Origin: Lachnospiraceae bacterium
GTDB lineage: Bacteria > Bacillota > Clostridia > Lachnospirales > Lachnospiraceae
NCBI GenBank assembly: GCA_910575605.1
Contig: CAJTEW010000005.1
Coordinates: 1 to 64,000, forward strand
Reading direction: 5' to 3'
DNA length: 64,000 nt
Shown: positions 1 to 9,153 of the stretch, piece after piece
Layout: every line of letters starts with the position of its first letter
How positions within the stretch are numbered: position 1 is the stretch's first letter
Made by a program: the position numbers and the translations under genes
The notes under the pieces: model-generated
Seen by the model: the letters and a program-made list of their open reading frames with translations, nothing else
Database searches by the model: none
Told to the model about the DNA's origin: nothing

Positions 1-35
1 TTAGCCATCTTTTTCTCTTTTTATGGGGAAATTTT

Positions 36-75
36 AGGGGGCAGGTGTGACTCATACGAGTCACACCTGCCCCTG
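36..75. repeat. GC-rich palindrome (16-bp arms, 4-nt loop)
   Basis: An inverted repeat with arms GGGGCAGGTGTGACTC at 38-53 and its exact complement at 58-73, loop ATAC. The GGGG...CCCC ends and dyad form resemble the palindromic family found at eight other loci in this window, but the interior is different, so this is a separate class. It could equally act as a transcription terminator for a gene left of the window, although no clear T-run follows on either strand. Confidence 0.75.
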
Positions 76-108
76 TTTAGAACTATCTATTTCCCGACAG
101 CCCCTTTT

Positions 109-128
109 TAATTTTACTCCGTCCCCAA
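109..128. repeat. Fossil half-copy of the GGGGACGTAG palindrome family
   Basis: The sequence TAATTTTACTCCGTCCCCAA matches the right arm of the palindrome at 42944-42977 (AATTTTACTACGTCCCC) with one base changed. No matching left arm lies next to it. It is read as an eroded single arm of the dispersed repeat family; a chance match of this length is possible but less likely given how many full copies are nearby. Confidence 0.5.
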
Positions 129-197
129 CTGCAATCTCCGCACAAAAAAACCACCATCCCCGGAGTTTAAGCTACCTCCAAAAACAGTGATTTTGAC

Positions 198-270
198 TGC
201 GCGATCAGGGGTTCGAACCCTGGACACCCTGATTAAGAGTCAGGTGCTCTGCCAGCTGAGCTAATCGCGC
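198..270 (-). tRNA. tRNA-Lys (anticodon CTT)
   Basis: The minus strand folds into a cloverleaf: acceptor arms GCGCGAT (270-264) and ATCGCGC (205-199), discriminator A at 198, D-loop with AGCTCAGCTGGCAGAGC, anticodon stem CCTGA/TCAGG with loop CTCTTAA giving anticodon CTT (235-237), and T-loop GGTTCGAACCC. The 3' CCA is not encoded. This tRNA reads AAG lysine codons. It stands alone in the window, with no neighbouring tRNA. Confidence 0.96.
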
Positions 271-526
271 ATAACTAATATTTTCTTAACGCAAGAGCTA
301 TTATATAACAATTTTCCAGGGATTGCAAGCTATTTTTTCTAATTTTTCCAAGTTTTTTTATTTTTGTACATTTTTTATATCTCATACCCATTTTCACGCC
401 TGATTCTGTCGCAAAATGCTTGCCTGTTTTTCTAATATATTTCATATTTTATTCGAATCACCCATATATTATACTATTACATTATTTTTAACAACTTAAA
501 ATATCATCTGTTTGGGAGGAAAGGTC

Positions 527-1042
527 ATGCCCCATATGCTAAGTAAATATATTTCAAGAAAGGACTTGCCTGCTTTTGCCTTTATCGCAGCCGCAGGCAC
601 CCTCAATCACTTTTTGTACCAATGGACAGGCAGTGCATTTGTAGCTTTTTTCTGTCCGGTTAATGAATCCGTCTGGGAGCATTTGAAGCTTTTATTTTTC
701 CCCTTTCTTTTCTACTCTCTGTGGAACTATATGTGTAAAAAACCAAATGCAGCTTCCTATTTTTTCTACCGTTTTCTTGCCGTTTTATGCGGTATGCTGT
801 GTATTATTACTTTTTTTTACACTTACACCGGAATTATCGGAAGAAATTTCCTTATACTAGATATTATTACTTTTCTGCTGGCAATTATGGCTACGCTGCA
901 CTTCATTCCTCATCTTGCAAGAGCTTTCCCTTCCATTCCGTCTTTGACTGCTACGTATACTGCGTGGATGTCTGTTGTTTTGTGTTTTTTTATGTTTACA
1001 TGCTTTCCGCCGGAGATTCCATTATTTATTTCCTATGCTTGA
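527..1042 (+). CDS. DUF6512 family integral membrane protein
   Basis: A 171-residue polytopic membrane protein of unknown function. The N-terminal stretch NHFLYQWTG...VNESVWEHLKLLFFP is the signature of the DUF6512 family as I recall it. About five hydrophobic segments follow, spread over the whole protein, and there is no signal peptide. ATG 527 is chosen because GGGAGGA (514-520) lies seven bases upstream; a TTG at 512 would extend the frame but has no ribosome site. The gene is apparently monocistronic. No catalytic motif is visible, so no function is proposed. Confidence 0.85.
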   Translation: MPHMLSKYISRKDLPAFAFIAAAGTLNHFLYQWTGSAFVAFFCPVNESVWEHLKLLFFPFLFYSLWNYMCKKPNAASYFFYRFLAVLCGMLCIITFFYTYTGIIGRNFLILDIITFLLAIMATLHFIPHLARAFPSIPSLTATYTAWMSVVLCFFMFTCFPPEIPLFISYA

Positions 1043-1257
1043 TTTAATATAAATGATTCATTGCTCTGATTCCAGTAGTTATACGCCGCCTTATGCGTTA
1101 AACGATGATGGAAGCCGCAAGCTATATCAGTATCATTTTCTCCCCATTTAAGCCAATAATAATATTTACATTTTTTATTTATGCTAATATACTTATAATT
1201 ACCTGAATAAACAGGCTGTTATTCCTAATTAAAAAATACAGATTATCGGAGGATTTT

Positions 1258-1971
1258 ATGATAAAACACATATTATTTGATTTAGACGGCACCCTGCTCC
1301 CCATGTCGCAGGACAAATTCGTAGAATGCTATATGACTCTTCTTTCCCGCTATTTTATTCCCCACAACATCAAGCCAGAGGCTCTTACTTCCGCCATCTG
1401 GAAGGGCGTGGGCGCTATGGTACAAAATAACGGGGAACACACCAATGAAGAAGTATTCTGGAACTGTTTCACGAAACTTATTCCCATAGAAAGAGAAAAA
1501 ATGGAACCACTGCTCCTTGATTTTTACAACAACGATTTCAATCAAGTCATTAAGGTTACACACCCCACCACTCATGCGGCTGAACTTATCCATACCCTTA
1601 AAGGCGCCGGACTAAAGCTCTACCTTGCTACTAATCCCATCTTCCCGCAATGCGCCACCTATAACCGGATGAGGTGGGCCGGACTTAGCCCGGAAGCTTT
1701 CGAAGAAATCACTACTTATGAAAGCTATCACTACTCAAAGCCAAATGTCCTGTACTTTAAAGAGCTGATAGAGCGCTTTCAATTGAATCCAAAGGAATGT
1801 CTTATGATTGGAAATGATGTGGAAGAGGATACGAGTATACAGAGACTAGGTGTAAAAGTTTGTCTTGTAACTGACTGTCTTGAAAATAAAAATAACCTGC
1901 CGCTGATGGCAGATTATAAAATCTCATTAAAAGAACTGGCTGCGAAAGCATCGGGGACGGGGTATTTTTAA
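1258..1971 (+). CDS. HAD-superfamily hydrolase (phosphatase-like)
   Basis: A 237-residue haloacid dehalogenase-type protein. Motif I is FDLDGTLLP at residues 7-15 with the nucleophile and acid/base Asp pair, motif II is LATNP (about residue 123), a Lys in HYSKPN serves as motif III, and GNDVEEDT is motif IV. The helical cap between motifs I and II fits subfamily IA phosphatases, so a small phosphorylated metabolite is the likely substrate; which one cannot be told. GGAGG sits eight bases before the ATG. The last six residues (SGTGYF) and the TAA stop are encoded by the palindromic repeat at 1953-2029, so the original C-terminus was probably replaced or extended. Confidence 0.88.
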   Translation: MIKHILFDLDGTLLPMSQDKFVECYMTLLSRYFIPHNIKPEALTSAIWKGVGAMVQNNGEHTNEEVFWNCFTKLIPIEREKMEPLLLDFYNNDFNQVIKVTHPTTHAAELIHTLKGAGLKLYLATNPIFPQCATYNRMRWAGLSPEAFEEITTYESYHYSKPNVLYFKELIERFQLNPKECLMIGNDVEEDTSIQRLGVKVCLVTDCLENKNNLPLMADYKISLKELAAKASGTGYF

Positions 1972-2029
1972 AAAGTGCCTGTCCCCAACCCAGGTGGGGA
2001 CAGGCACTTTTTAAAAATACCCCGTCCCC
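1953..2029. repeat. Composite palindromic repeat, copy R1 (34-bp arms)
   Basis: Left arm 1953-1986 begins GGGGACGGGGTATTTTT and ends GTGCCTGTCCCC; right arm 1996-2029 is its exact reverse complement; loop AACCCAGGT. Each arm is itself an imperfect palindrome, so this is a head-to-head pair of units, like a BIME made of two REPs. It lies between the convergent HAD gene and ntpD and would form a very strong bidirectional terminator. It matches R8 (58999-59075) base for base except in the loop. Confidence 0.95.
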
Positions 2030-2037
2030 AATCTGGC

Positions 2038-2652
2038 TTACCCCTGCATCTTCTTAATCACCTTAAGTCTTGTAAACTCCTCACGTTCCTTCTCCTCCAA
2101 TGCATTATTAATCGTATACACCAGTCTGCTGTACATCGGAATCGTAATATTCTTAAGCGCATTTGCACGCTTCTGCGTCTTTTTAATATTCGCCGCCAGC
2201 CGGTAAGCTGAATTTTCCACCATGGACAGCTTAATTGTCAAATCCTTCACCTCACGGAAGGCTTCTCTGGCGATATCAATTGATTCTGATGTGGTACTAA
2301 AAGAGTACGTCAAGTCGTTCTGCTTCGCATCGTATTTCACGTGTGGAATCTCCGTACCCATAATACTTCTTGTCTGGATACGGATGGACTCCTCTATAGG
2401 AACCGTAAATGCAAGCTCCTGCACCTTACTGATTCCCTGCTCAATATTTACACGCTGCAGGCAGGAATATGCCTTTGTAAATGTGCTGTCTATCTCCTCC
2501 TGGATATTCTTTGCCTCATCAATAAGCGTCATCAGCTCCTTGAGAAGAATATTCCTTTTCTTATCCATCAGGTCATAGCCCTGATGGGCAAGAGCAAGAG
2601 AATTCTTAGCAAGCATAAGATTTCCTTTGGTTGGAAATTCCCGTGGATCCAT
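2038..2652 (-). CDS. ntpD: V-type ATP synthase subunit D
   Basis: Subunit D, the central rotor axle of the V1 sector, joining the A3B3 head to the c-ring with subunit F. The 204 residues begin with PTKGNLMLAK, the family hallmark, and form long N- and C-terminal helices (GYDLMDKKRNILLKEL; AANIKKTQKRANALKNITIP). Length is normal. It is the last gene of the nine-gene operon, starts three bases after ntpB ends, and is followed at once by repeat R1, which probably terminates the transcript. Confidence 0.97.
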   Translation of the reverse strand: MDPREFPTKGNLMLAKNSLALAHQGYDLMDKKRNILLKELMTLIDEAKNIQEEIDSTFTKAYSCLQRVNIEQGISKVQELAFTVPIEESIRIQTRSIMGTEIPHVKYDAKQNDLTYSFSTTSESIDIAREAFREVKDLTIKLSMVENSAYRLAANIKKTQKRANALKNITIPMYSRLVYTINNALEEKEREEFTRLKVIKKMQG

Positions 2653-2655
2653 ATA

Positions 2656-4047
2656 CTATGCCCCCTCGTTCTCTTTCTTTGGGTAGTAGATTTCAATAAG
2701 CTTTGTATCAATCCTGTCAAGCTCCTCCTTCGGAAGAAGGCTTAAAAGCTCCCATCCAAGGTCCAGTGTCTGCATAATCGTCCTGTTTTCTGTCGGCCCC
2801 TGTCCCACATACCGCTTCTCAAACTCTTCTCCAAATTTCAAATACTGCTTATCAATGGGCGACAGCTCATCCTCACCGATAACAGAGGCAAGATTTCTCG
2901 CCTCTCCTACCTTTGCATAAGCAGAGAAAAGCTGATTTGCAAGGTCCTGATGGTCCTCCCTTGTATATCCCTTTCCGATACCATCCTTCATAAGACGGGA
3001 AAGTGACGGAAGGATACTGATTGGCGGATAAACAGACTGTCCGTGGAGATTCCTATCAAGAACAACCTGACCTTCTGTAATATATCCTGTCAAGTCAGGA
3101 ATCGGATGCGTAATATCATCATTAGGCATTGTCAGAATCGGAAGCTGTGTAACAGAACCATTCGAGCCCTCCACAATACCGGCGCGCTCATAGAGTGTTG
3201 CAAATTCACTGTACAAGTATCCCGGGTAGCCCTTTCTTGACGGAATCTCGCCTCTTGATGAGGACACCTCACGCATAGCTTCTGCAAAGGATGTCATGTC
3301 TGTCAAAATAACAAGAATATGCATGTTACACTCAAATGCCAGATATTCCGCAGCTGTAAGCGCCACCTTCGGCGTAATCAGACGCTCTACTACTGGATCA
3401 TTTGCCATGTTAAGAAACATACACACATGGTCTGAGACGCCGCTTTCCTCAAATGCTTTCCTAAAATAATCCGCTACATCATGCTTTACACCCATGGCGC
3501 CGAAAACAACCGCAAACTGTTCATCCGAGTTATCACCAAGAGATGCCTGCTTTACAATCTGGGCTGCAAGCTGGTCGTGGGGAAGACCATTTCCCGAAAA
3601 AATCGGAAGCTTCTGTCCCCGGATCAACGTTGTCAGTCCGTCAATTGCGGAAATGCCTGTGCGGATATAGTTTCTCGGATACTCCCGGCGTACCGGATTC
3701 AGAGGCAGGCCGTTTACATCTCTCTTATCCGCTGAGCCTAAGGAGCCAAGCCCGTCAATCGGAATTCCGATTCCGTTAAATGTCCTTCCCAGCATATCCG
3801 GTGATACAGCCACCTCCATTGGATGTCCGCTGAGCCTTGTATGCGTATTTGTAAGAGACATATTCTCCGTCCCTTCAAATACTTGTATAACAGCTTTATC
3901 TTCATTCAATTCCACAATACGGCCCATTTTCTTTATATTGCCGTCCACGACAAACTCTACAATCTCGTCGAAAAACGCCTCCTGCACTCCGTCAAGCACA
4001 ACAAGAGGGCCATTAATACTACTAAGTCCTAAATATTCTATTGCCAT
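2656..4047 (-). CDS. ntpB: V-type ATP synthase subunit B
   Basis: The non-catalytic nucleotide-site subunit of the V1 hexamer. The protein has 463 residues and contains SAIDGLTTLIRGQKLPIFSGNGLPH, a degenerate P-loop typical of B subunits, followed by AVVFGAMGVKHD and the ITEGQVVLDRNLHGQSVYPPI region. AAGGGAGGGA precedes the ATG by six bases. The gene lies 14 bases downstream of ntpA. Everything expected is present and intact. Confidence 0.98.
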   Translation of the reverse strand: MAIEYLGLSSINGPLVVLDGVQEAFFDEIVEFVVDGNIKKMGRIVELNEDKAVIQVFEGTENMSLTNTHTRLSGHPMEVAVSPDMLGRTFNGIGIPIDGLGSLGSADKRDVNGLPLNPVRREYPRNYIRTGISAIDGLTTLIRGQKLPIFSGNGLPHDQLAAQIVKQASLGDNSDEQFAVVFGAMGVKHDVADYFRKAFEESGVSDHVCMFLNMANDPVVERLITPKVALTAAEYLAFECNMHILVILTDMTSFAEAMREVSSSRGEIPSRKGYPGYLYSEFATLYERAGIVEGSNGSVTQLPILTMPNDDITHPIPDLTGYITEGQVVLDRNLHGQSVYPPISILPSLSRLMKDGIGKGYTREDHQDLANQLFSAYAKVGEARNLASVIGEDELSPIDKQYLKFGEEFEKRYVGQGPTENRTIMQTLDLGWELLSLLPKEELDRIDTKLIEIYYPKKENEGA

Positions 4048-4061
4048 ATCCGGTCCCTCCC

Positions 4062-5834
4062 TTATCCATTCTTCTCCATAACTCTGTCATAAAATTCGTC
4101 AATATCCTTTTTATAAAAATCCAGCATCGTCAGATTATCATTGGGCACATCATACTTGATTGCAATTACCTTCTCAAAAATCCCTTCGGCCTTTAGCACA
4201 GACATAGGCATGCCCATGGCAACCAGTTTCCTTGCCCTTTTATATAGATACAGGATAACATCCATCATCTTAAACTGCTTCTCCATAGAAACGCAGGTAT
4301 CATCCTTGTGGAAAGCATTCTGCTGCAAAAATCCAAGACGGATTACCTTTGCAATCTCCAGAATCAGCTTCTGATCATCAGGCAGTACATCCCCTCCGAT
4401 AAGCTTTACAATCTCCATCAGGCTGCTTTCCTGATTCAGAATCGTCATCATACGGTTTCTGTAATCAACAAACTTCGGAGAAACATGATCCGAATACCAC
4501 CCCGCCAGATCTGGCAGGTACTCACTGTAGCTTGTAAGCCAGTGAATCGCCGGAAAATGTCTGGAATAGGCCAGTGACTTATCCAGTCCCCAGAAGCACC
4601 GTACAAAACGTTTTGTATTCTGGGTAACCGGCTCCGAAAAATCACCGCCCTGAGGCGATACTGCACCGATTATAGATACAGAGCCTGTTCCCCCGTTTAA
4701 GGTCTGCATCATTCCGGCACGCTCATAAAAGGCAGATAATCTAGAAGCTAGATATGCCGGAAAGCCTTCCTCCGCCGGCATCTCCTCAAGACGTCCGGAA
4801 AGCTCACGCAGAGCCTCCGCCCAACGGGAAGTAGAATCCGCCATAATCGCTACATCATACCCCATATCCCTGTAATACTCTGCCAGTGTAAGACCTGTAT
4901 AAATAGACGCCTCACGGGCAGCAACCGGCATATTTGACGTATTTGCAATCAGTGTTGTCCGGTCCATCAAAGGATTGCCCGTTTTCGGGTCCACAAGCTC
5001 CGAAAATTCCTCCAGAACCTGTGTCATCTCATTTCCACGCTCCCCGCAGCCGATGTAAATAATAATATCTGCATCCGCCCATTTTGCAATCTGATGCTGG
5101 GTCATAGTCTTTCCGGTTCCGAATCCTCCCGGAATCGCAGCCGTACCGCCCTTTGCAATCGGAAACATAGTATCAAGAATACGCTGCCCCGTAACAAGGG
5201 GCTCATTTGCCGAATATCTGTGATGCACCGGCCGCGGCATGCGAATAGGCCAGTGCTGCGTCATGGACAGCTCCCTCCTGGAGCCGTCATTAAGCTCCAC
5301 AACTACAAGAGTATCCTTAATTGTATACTGTCCATCCTCTGCTGCACGCACAACTGTCCCTTCCACATCAGGAGGAACCATACATTTATGCAGAATGGCA
5401 TGGGTCTCTGGAACCTCTGCTATAATGGTGCCTCCGTGGACAATATCTCCCTCCGACACCATCATATGAGTATCCCACAGCTTCTCTGTGTCAAGAGAAT
5501 CCACACTGACACCTCTTGTAATAAATGCACCGCCGCTCTCGGCAATACTCTCAAGAGGCCTTTCAATTCCGTCAAATATATTATTCAGGATTCCCGGAGC
5601 AAGTGTCACAGACACAGCCGCGCCCGTAGCTTCCACCTGTTCCCCAGGCTTAAGTCCTGACGTTTCCTCATAAACCTGAATGGTAGTCATATCCTTATCA
5701 AGAGAAATGACCTCGCCCACCAGCCTTTCTTCGCCCACATATACCATCTCGGACATTTTAAATCCGGTCTTTCCCTTAAGATAGATAACGGGACCGTTAA
5801 TTCCATATATTTTCCCAATATTTTTAGACTCCAA
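4062..5834 (-). CDS. ntpA: V-type ATP synthase catalytic subunit A
   Basis: The catalytic A subunit, which binds and hydrolyses (or makes) ATP at the A/B interface. The Walker A motif is GGFGTGKT (near residue 230) and the arginine-rich [16 protein letters not shown] and [13 protein letters not shown] motifs follow; the A-specific insertion after the N-terminal barrel is present. TTG 5834 is chosen as start: GGGAGG lies eight bases upstream and the resulting 590 residues match the family, whereas the longer frame from 5903 adds a non-homologous tail. The start overlaps the end of ntpE by 11 bases, pointing to translational coupling. Confidence 0.97.
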   Translation of the reverse strand: MESKNIGKIYGINGPVIYLKGKTGFKMSEMVYVGEERLVGEVISLDKDMTTIQVYEETSGLKPGEQVEATGAAVSVTLAPGILNNIFDGIERPLESIAESGGAFITRGVSVDSLDTEKLWDTHMMVSEGDIVHGGTIIAEVPETHAILHKCMVPPDVEGTVVRAAEDGQYTIKDTLVVVELNDGSRRELSMTQHWPIRMPRPVHHRYSANEPLVTGQRILDTMFPIAKGGTAAIPGGFGTGKTMTQHQIAKWADADIIIYIGCGERGNEMTQVLEEFSELVDPKTGNPLMDRTTLIANTSNMPVAAREASIYTGLTLAEYYRDMGYDVAIMADSTSRWAEALRELSGRLEEMPAEEGFPAYLASRLSAFYERAGMMQTLNGGTGSVSIIGAVSPQGGDFSEPVTQNTKRFVRCFWGLDKSLAYSRHFPAIHWLTSYSEYLPDLAGWYSDHVSPKFVDYRNRMMTILNQESSLMEIVKLIGGDVLPDDQKLILEIAKVIRLGFLQQNAFHKDDTCVSMEKQFKMMDVILYLYKRARKLVAMGMPMSVLKAEGIFEKVIAIKYDVPNDNLTMLDFYKKDIDEFYDRVMEKNG

Positions 5835-6414
5835 TGCCCGAACCTCCCTTGAATGCAAACTTCTGATACTCCCGCTCCATGGCACCCTTAAAGGCATAAT
5901 CAATCAGTATATTACGCTCATGAATGACTGCACGTACACCGCCTGTAAAATCCTCTTTACTTACTGTCAGCGACATACCTGTATGCTCCTCAAGCCAGTT
6001 TTTCTTATCTTCATCTGTCGGATTAATATAAAGTGTCATGGCTTCGCCGTTTGCAAATGCTGCCGCTTTCTCTATATAAGTAATGAGCGTTTTCCTATAC
6101 TCCTCTGTCTTCATATAATCCGAAAGCAGCTCTGAAACCTCTGCAAAAAGAGCCTTTTTAAATTTCTTCTGTGTCTTCGAAAGCTCCCTTTTCTGCTCAA
6201 GCTGGGCCTTGGAAGCCGCCATACTAAGCTGCTGTCTTGCTGCCGTTATTTCCGTCTTAATTCTTGTTTCCGACTGACGTACCTGTTCTGCCCGGTGCTG
6301 TTCATTTATGTTTTCAAGAGCTTTTCTGTGCTGCCCGATAATTGTGTTTGCCTGCATCCTGGCTTCTAACATGGCCGCATCCTTTATGTGCTCTATTTTC
6401 TCCTGCTTCGTCAA
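5824..6414 (-). CDS. ntpE: V-type ATP synthase subunit E (peripheral stalk)
   Basis: Subunit E of the peripheral stalk, which pairs with the G/H-type subunit (here ntpF) and ties V1 to subunit I. The first ~110 residues form a charged coiled coil (HRAEQVRQSETRIKTEITAARQQL), and a globular C-terminal half follows ending in the basal head. TTG 6414 is preferred because AAGGTGAT lies just upstream; GTG 6423 is possible but has no ribosome site. Length is about 196 residues, as expected. Confidence 0.92.
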   Translation of the reverse strand: MTKQEKIEHIKDAAMLEARMQANTIIGQHRKALENINEQHRAEQVRQSETRIKTEITAARQQLSMAASKAQLEQKRELSKTQKKFKKALFAEVSELLSDYMKTEEYRKTLITYIEKAAAFANGEAMTLYINPTDEDKKNWLEEHTGMSLTVSKEDFTGGVRAVIHERNILIDYAFKGAMEREYQKFAFKGGSGIGV

Positions 6415-6446
6415 GCGTATCACCTTCTTTCATTTTACCTGCCCCA

Positions 6447-6755
6447 CTATAGCTTTAAGCCAATAGCTTCATTTACATAAGATGTGATAAAGTCCTTTTT
6501 ACGGCCGGTCCCGTGTCTGTCAGGAATCTCAATAAGAAGCGGCATGGTACGCATAAGCTTAATCTCATCAATCAAATCTGGGAATTCCCGCCCGAACTTT
6601 TCGGTAAGCAGAATAATTCCCACATTTTTATCATCCATGGCATTTTCAAGCGCTTCACGAAGCTCCTGCCTCTCATGAACGACAACACCATCCACACCGG
6701 CAAGCCTCATTCCCGTCAGAGTATCGACATTATCACTAATCAGATACATCTTCAT
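6447..6755 (-). CDS. ntpG: V-type ATP synthase subunit F (central stalk)
   Basis: The small central-stalk subunit that binds subunit D and modulates hydrolysis (called NtpG in Enterococcus hirae). The 102 residues contain the Rossmann-like beginning MYLISDNVDTLTGMRLAGV and the conserved VGIILLTEKFG stretch. It begins two bases after the ntpK stop; a second ATG lies at 6749 and either could be used because no strong ribosome site is visible. Confidence 0.94.
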   Translation of the reverse strand: MKMYLISDNVDTLTGMRLAGVDGVVVHERQELREALENAMDDKNVGIILLTEKFGREFPDLIDEIKLMRTMPLLIEIPDRHGTGRKKDFITSYVNEAIGLKL

Positions 6756-6756
6756 C

Positions 6757-7188
6757 TTATAATGTACCCAGAATCATGAAGGAGATGATAAGTCCATAAA
6801 GACATACACCCTCTGCAAGACCAACGAAAATCAATGACTTACCAAGTACACTGGAATCCTCGCTGATAGCCCCAAGCGCTGCACTTGCTGCACTTGCAAC
6901 AGCAACACCTCCGCCCACACATGACATACCGGTTGACAGTGCGGCTGCGATATACCCTAACCCGGTCGCCATGCCTGCCGCCTTCTCTGCCGCATCCGCC
7001 GCCTGCACGGAACCGCCGAACATCATGATTGATGCAATCACAAAAGCACCAAAATAGAAAAATACATTTACACCAAGAGCTCTCTTATAACGCCTCTTTG
7101 TCTTCTCACCAATCAGAAAATAACCAAACGGAATGATGATTCCCAGCACCAGTGCTGCAACTAATAATAATTTTACTGCTAATGACAT
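6757..7188 (-). CDS. ntpK: V-type ATP synthase subunit K (rotor ring proteolipid)
   Basis: The c-ring proteolipid that carries the transported ion. The 143 residues have one N-terminal membrane helix, a short basic loop (GEKTKRRYKR), a further helix and then a single proteolipid hairpin; the ion-binding Glu is in GLAEGVCLYGLIISF near the C-terminus. The duplicated four-helix form (about 155-160 residues with two complete hairpins) is thus only partly kept. No Ser/Thr follows the Glu directly, so a sodium versus proton assignment cannot be made by eye. GAGGAGG precedes the ATG. Confidence 0.93.
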   Translation of the reverse strand: MSLAVKLLLVAALVLGIIIPFGYFLIGEKTKRRYKRALGVNVFFYFGAFVIASIMMFGGSVQAADAAEKAAGMATGLGYIAAALSTGMSCVGGGVAVASAASAALGAISEDSSVLGKSLIFVGLAEGVCLYGLIISFMILGTL

Positions 7189-7224
7189 AATTTTGTTCCT
7201 CCTCGTATTTATACATAATTTCTA

Positions 7225-9153
7225 TTATTTACTCTGCTCATTAAAGGGTTTAAACTCCCGTCCGCTCCCCTTATAGAAACGGCTAAACATCTCATAGTAT
7301 TCCAGACGCAGTACCTGTATACCTACAACCAGCCCTTCAAGACCGCATACAAAAATATTTCCAAGTACCATTACTACCCAGTTTGTATGTCCTTCAGACA
7401 CACCGGAAAGCATAAGGACAACTCCCATCATTGCGGCATGGCTTACTGCAAAAGCCCCGATTCTCACATAGGAAATCGTATTGGAAAAGTAACTCAGCAT
7501 TGTCTCAAACAATTCAAAAAATGCCTGTACAATAAACATTCCCTTACTCTCTTCTATCTTCTTGTTCCGCTTTTCTACCAGATTCCCAAGCGGCTCTTTA
7601 AATATAAAACACAGAACCGGTCCTCCAAGGAAAATGATAAGAAGTACATTTCCCGGCACTGTATGCCCTGACATAAAGAGAACAATTGTCAGCACCAGAA
7701 ATCCATAAAATACAAATCCCGCAAGTCCATTGTGTGAAAACAGCATATTTTCCAGGTCATGGGCCTTGGCTGCATTTAAAATATTAAATATCATAACCAG
7801 AAGGTTCAGCACCATACCAAAGGCAATCGCAATCACGAATACTGCATTTAGCTGTCCCACAAACGGAAGATTCATCATGGCCTCTGTAGGCCTAAGCCAC
7901 TGAGCCTCTATAATATCCTCGAACCCAAAAATACTTCCGAACATAAACCCAAAAAATGTAGAAAACAGGCCTGCAATAGATATAATACCCGCCAGATTTA
8001 CCTTCTTAATCAGATACAGAAGCCCCCCTGACACAAACAGGCACAGTCCCTGCCCCACATCGCCGAACATGGCGCCAAAGATAAAAGTATAAGTAAGCGC
8101 TACAAACATGGTCGGGTCAAGCTCGTTGTGAGCCGGGAGTCCATACATACGTATAAACATTTCAAAAGGCTTAAAAAGCTTAGGGTTTTTGAGCTTTGTA
8201 GGAGGATTTCCAAAATATTTCTCTCGATTCTCCTCCACCATGATAAATACCCTGCTGTCCTTTTCTGTTTCCTTTAAAAGTGCCTCTACATCCTCTTCGC
8301 CCATCCAGCCGCATAAAATATATGTCTCTGACTGCTCTTCCTCAACTCTTGCTGCCTTCTTTCTGACATCAAAGTTATTAGACAATCTTTCCAGGATCTT
8401 CCTTGCCCCTAGAAGCTGGGAGGCATGGCTGTTTACAAGATTATCAATCTCCTTATCAACCTCCCTTATCTTCTGGTTAATTTCCTTAATACTCTGCTTT
8501 AAGTCCTCACATACAACAGCAGGAGTTCCCATATAACCCGGTTCAAAGGTAATTCTTTCAAAATGCAGAGAATTAAATATTGAATCTACCTTGCTTATAT
8601 CCGCGTTTGCCGCAACATAGCAGCCATAAACATAATTCTCATTTCTTGTTCCGTCAAGGAACAGTACATTTAAGTCCCCAAATAGATATTTTTCAAGCCT
8701 TCGGTAATAATCAATGCTGATTCTTCCAAAACGAGCCTGCATATACTGGTATTTCATAACCTTTCCGATATCCAGCTCAAGGGGCATAAAGGGCTCCATC
8801 ACATTAGCCTTCTCCGTGAGATTATCCTTCTCCTTTTTAAGAAGCTCCTTTTTCTCGACAAGCTTTAGATAGTCGTGATTCATGTCACGCACAAGCTTTA
8901 TGACTGCCTCCTTATCAAGGGATAAGTCTGCATGAAAATCTCCTTCCGGTAAGAGCTGTACAAACTGCTCTGCCTTTGCAAGGGGATCCTTGTACGGGTT
9001 TACCTCCACAAAGGGCAGAAGATTATCTGTAGTCTTGAGCTCTGTAACAGCGTTTTCAAGCTGCATCTCATATTTTGAAAGATAAACTTCGCACACACGG
9101 TCAATATCTGTCCTCGGACCACTGATGCTAAGAAACTTCATCTTTACAATCAC
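7225..9153 (-). CDS. ntpI: V-type ATP synthase subunit I (a-type stator)
   Basis: The membrane stator that forms the ion path with the K ring. The N-terminal soluble half (about 330 residues) contains coiled coils (LLKKEKDNLTEKANV), then roughly eight membrane segments including MFGDVGQGL and the C-terminal SYVRIGAFAVSHAAM helix with the essential Arg. GTG 9153 is preferred: AGGAGG lies nine bases upstream, the product begins VIVKMKFLSI as in relatives, and GTGA overlaps the ntpC stop by four bases. That gives 642 residues; the frame from 9213 would overlap ntpC by 64 bases. Confidence 0.95.
   Translation of the reverse strand: MIVKMKFLSISGPRTDIDRVCEVYLSKYEMQLENAVTELKTTDNLLPFVEVNPYKDPLAKAEQFVQLLPEGDFHADLSLDKEAVIKLVRDMNHDYLKLVEKKELLKKEKDNLTEKANVMEPFMPLELDIGKVMKYQYMQARFGRISIDYYRRLEKYLFGDLNVLFLDGTRNENYVYGCYVAANADISKVDSIFNSLHFERITFEPGYMGTPAVVCEDLKQSIKEINQKIREVDKEIDNLVNSHASQLLGARKILERLSNNFDVRKKAARVEEEQSETYILCGWMGEEDVEALLKETEKDSRVFIMVEENREKYFGNPPTKLKNPKLFKPFEMFIRMYGLPAHNELDPTMFVALTYTFIFGAMFGDVGQGLCLFVSGGLLYLIKKVNLAGIISIAGLFSTFFGFMFGSIFGFEDIIEAQWLRPTEAMMNLPFVGQLNAVFVIAIAFGMVLNLLVMIFNILNAAKAHDLENMLFSHNGLAGFVFYGFLVLTIVLFMSGHTVPGNVLLIIFLGGPVLCFIFKEPLGNLVEKRNKKIEESKGMFIVQAFFELFETMLSYFSNTISYVRIGAFAVSHAAMMGVVLMLSGVSEGHTNWVVMVLGNIFVCGLEGLVVGIQVLRLEYYEMFSRFYKGSGREFKPFNEQSK

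Noticed and set aside
5094-5660. Plus-strand 188-aa ORF opposite ntpA
   Set aside because: It is antisense to a clearly conserved catalytic subunit and has no ribosome site.
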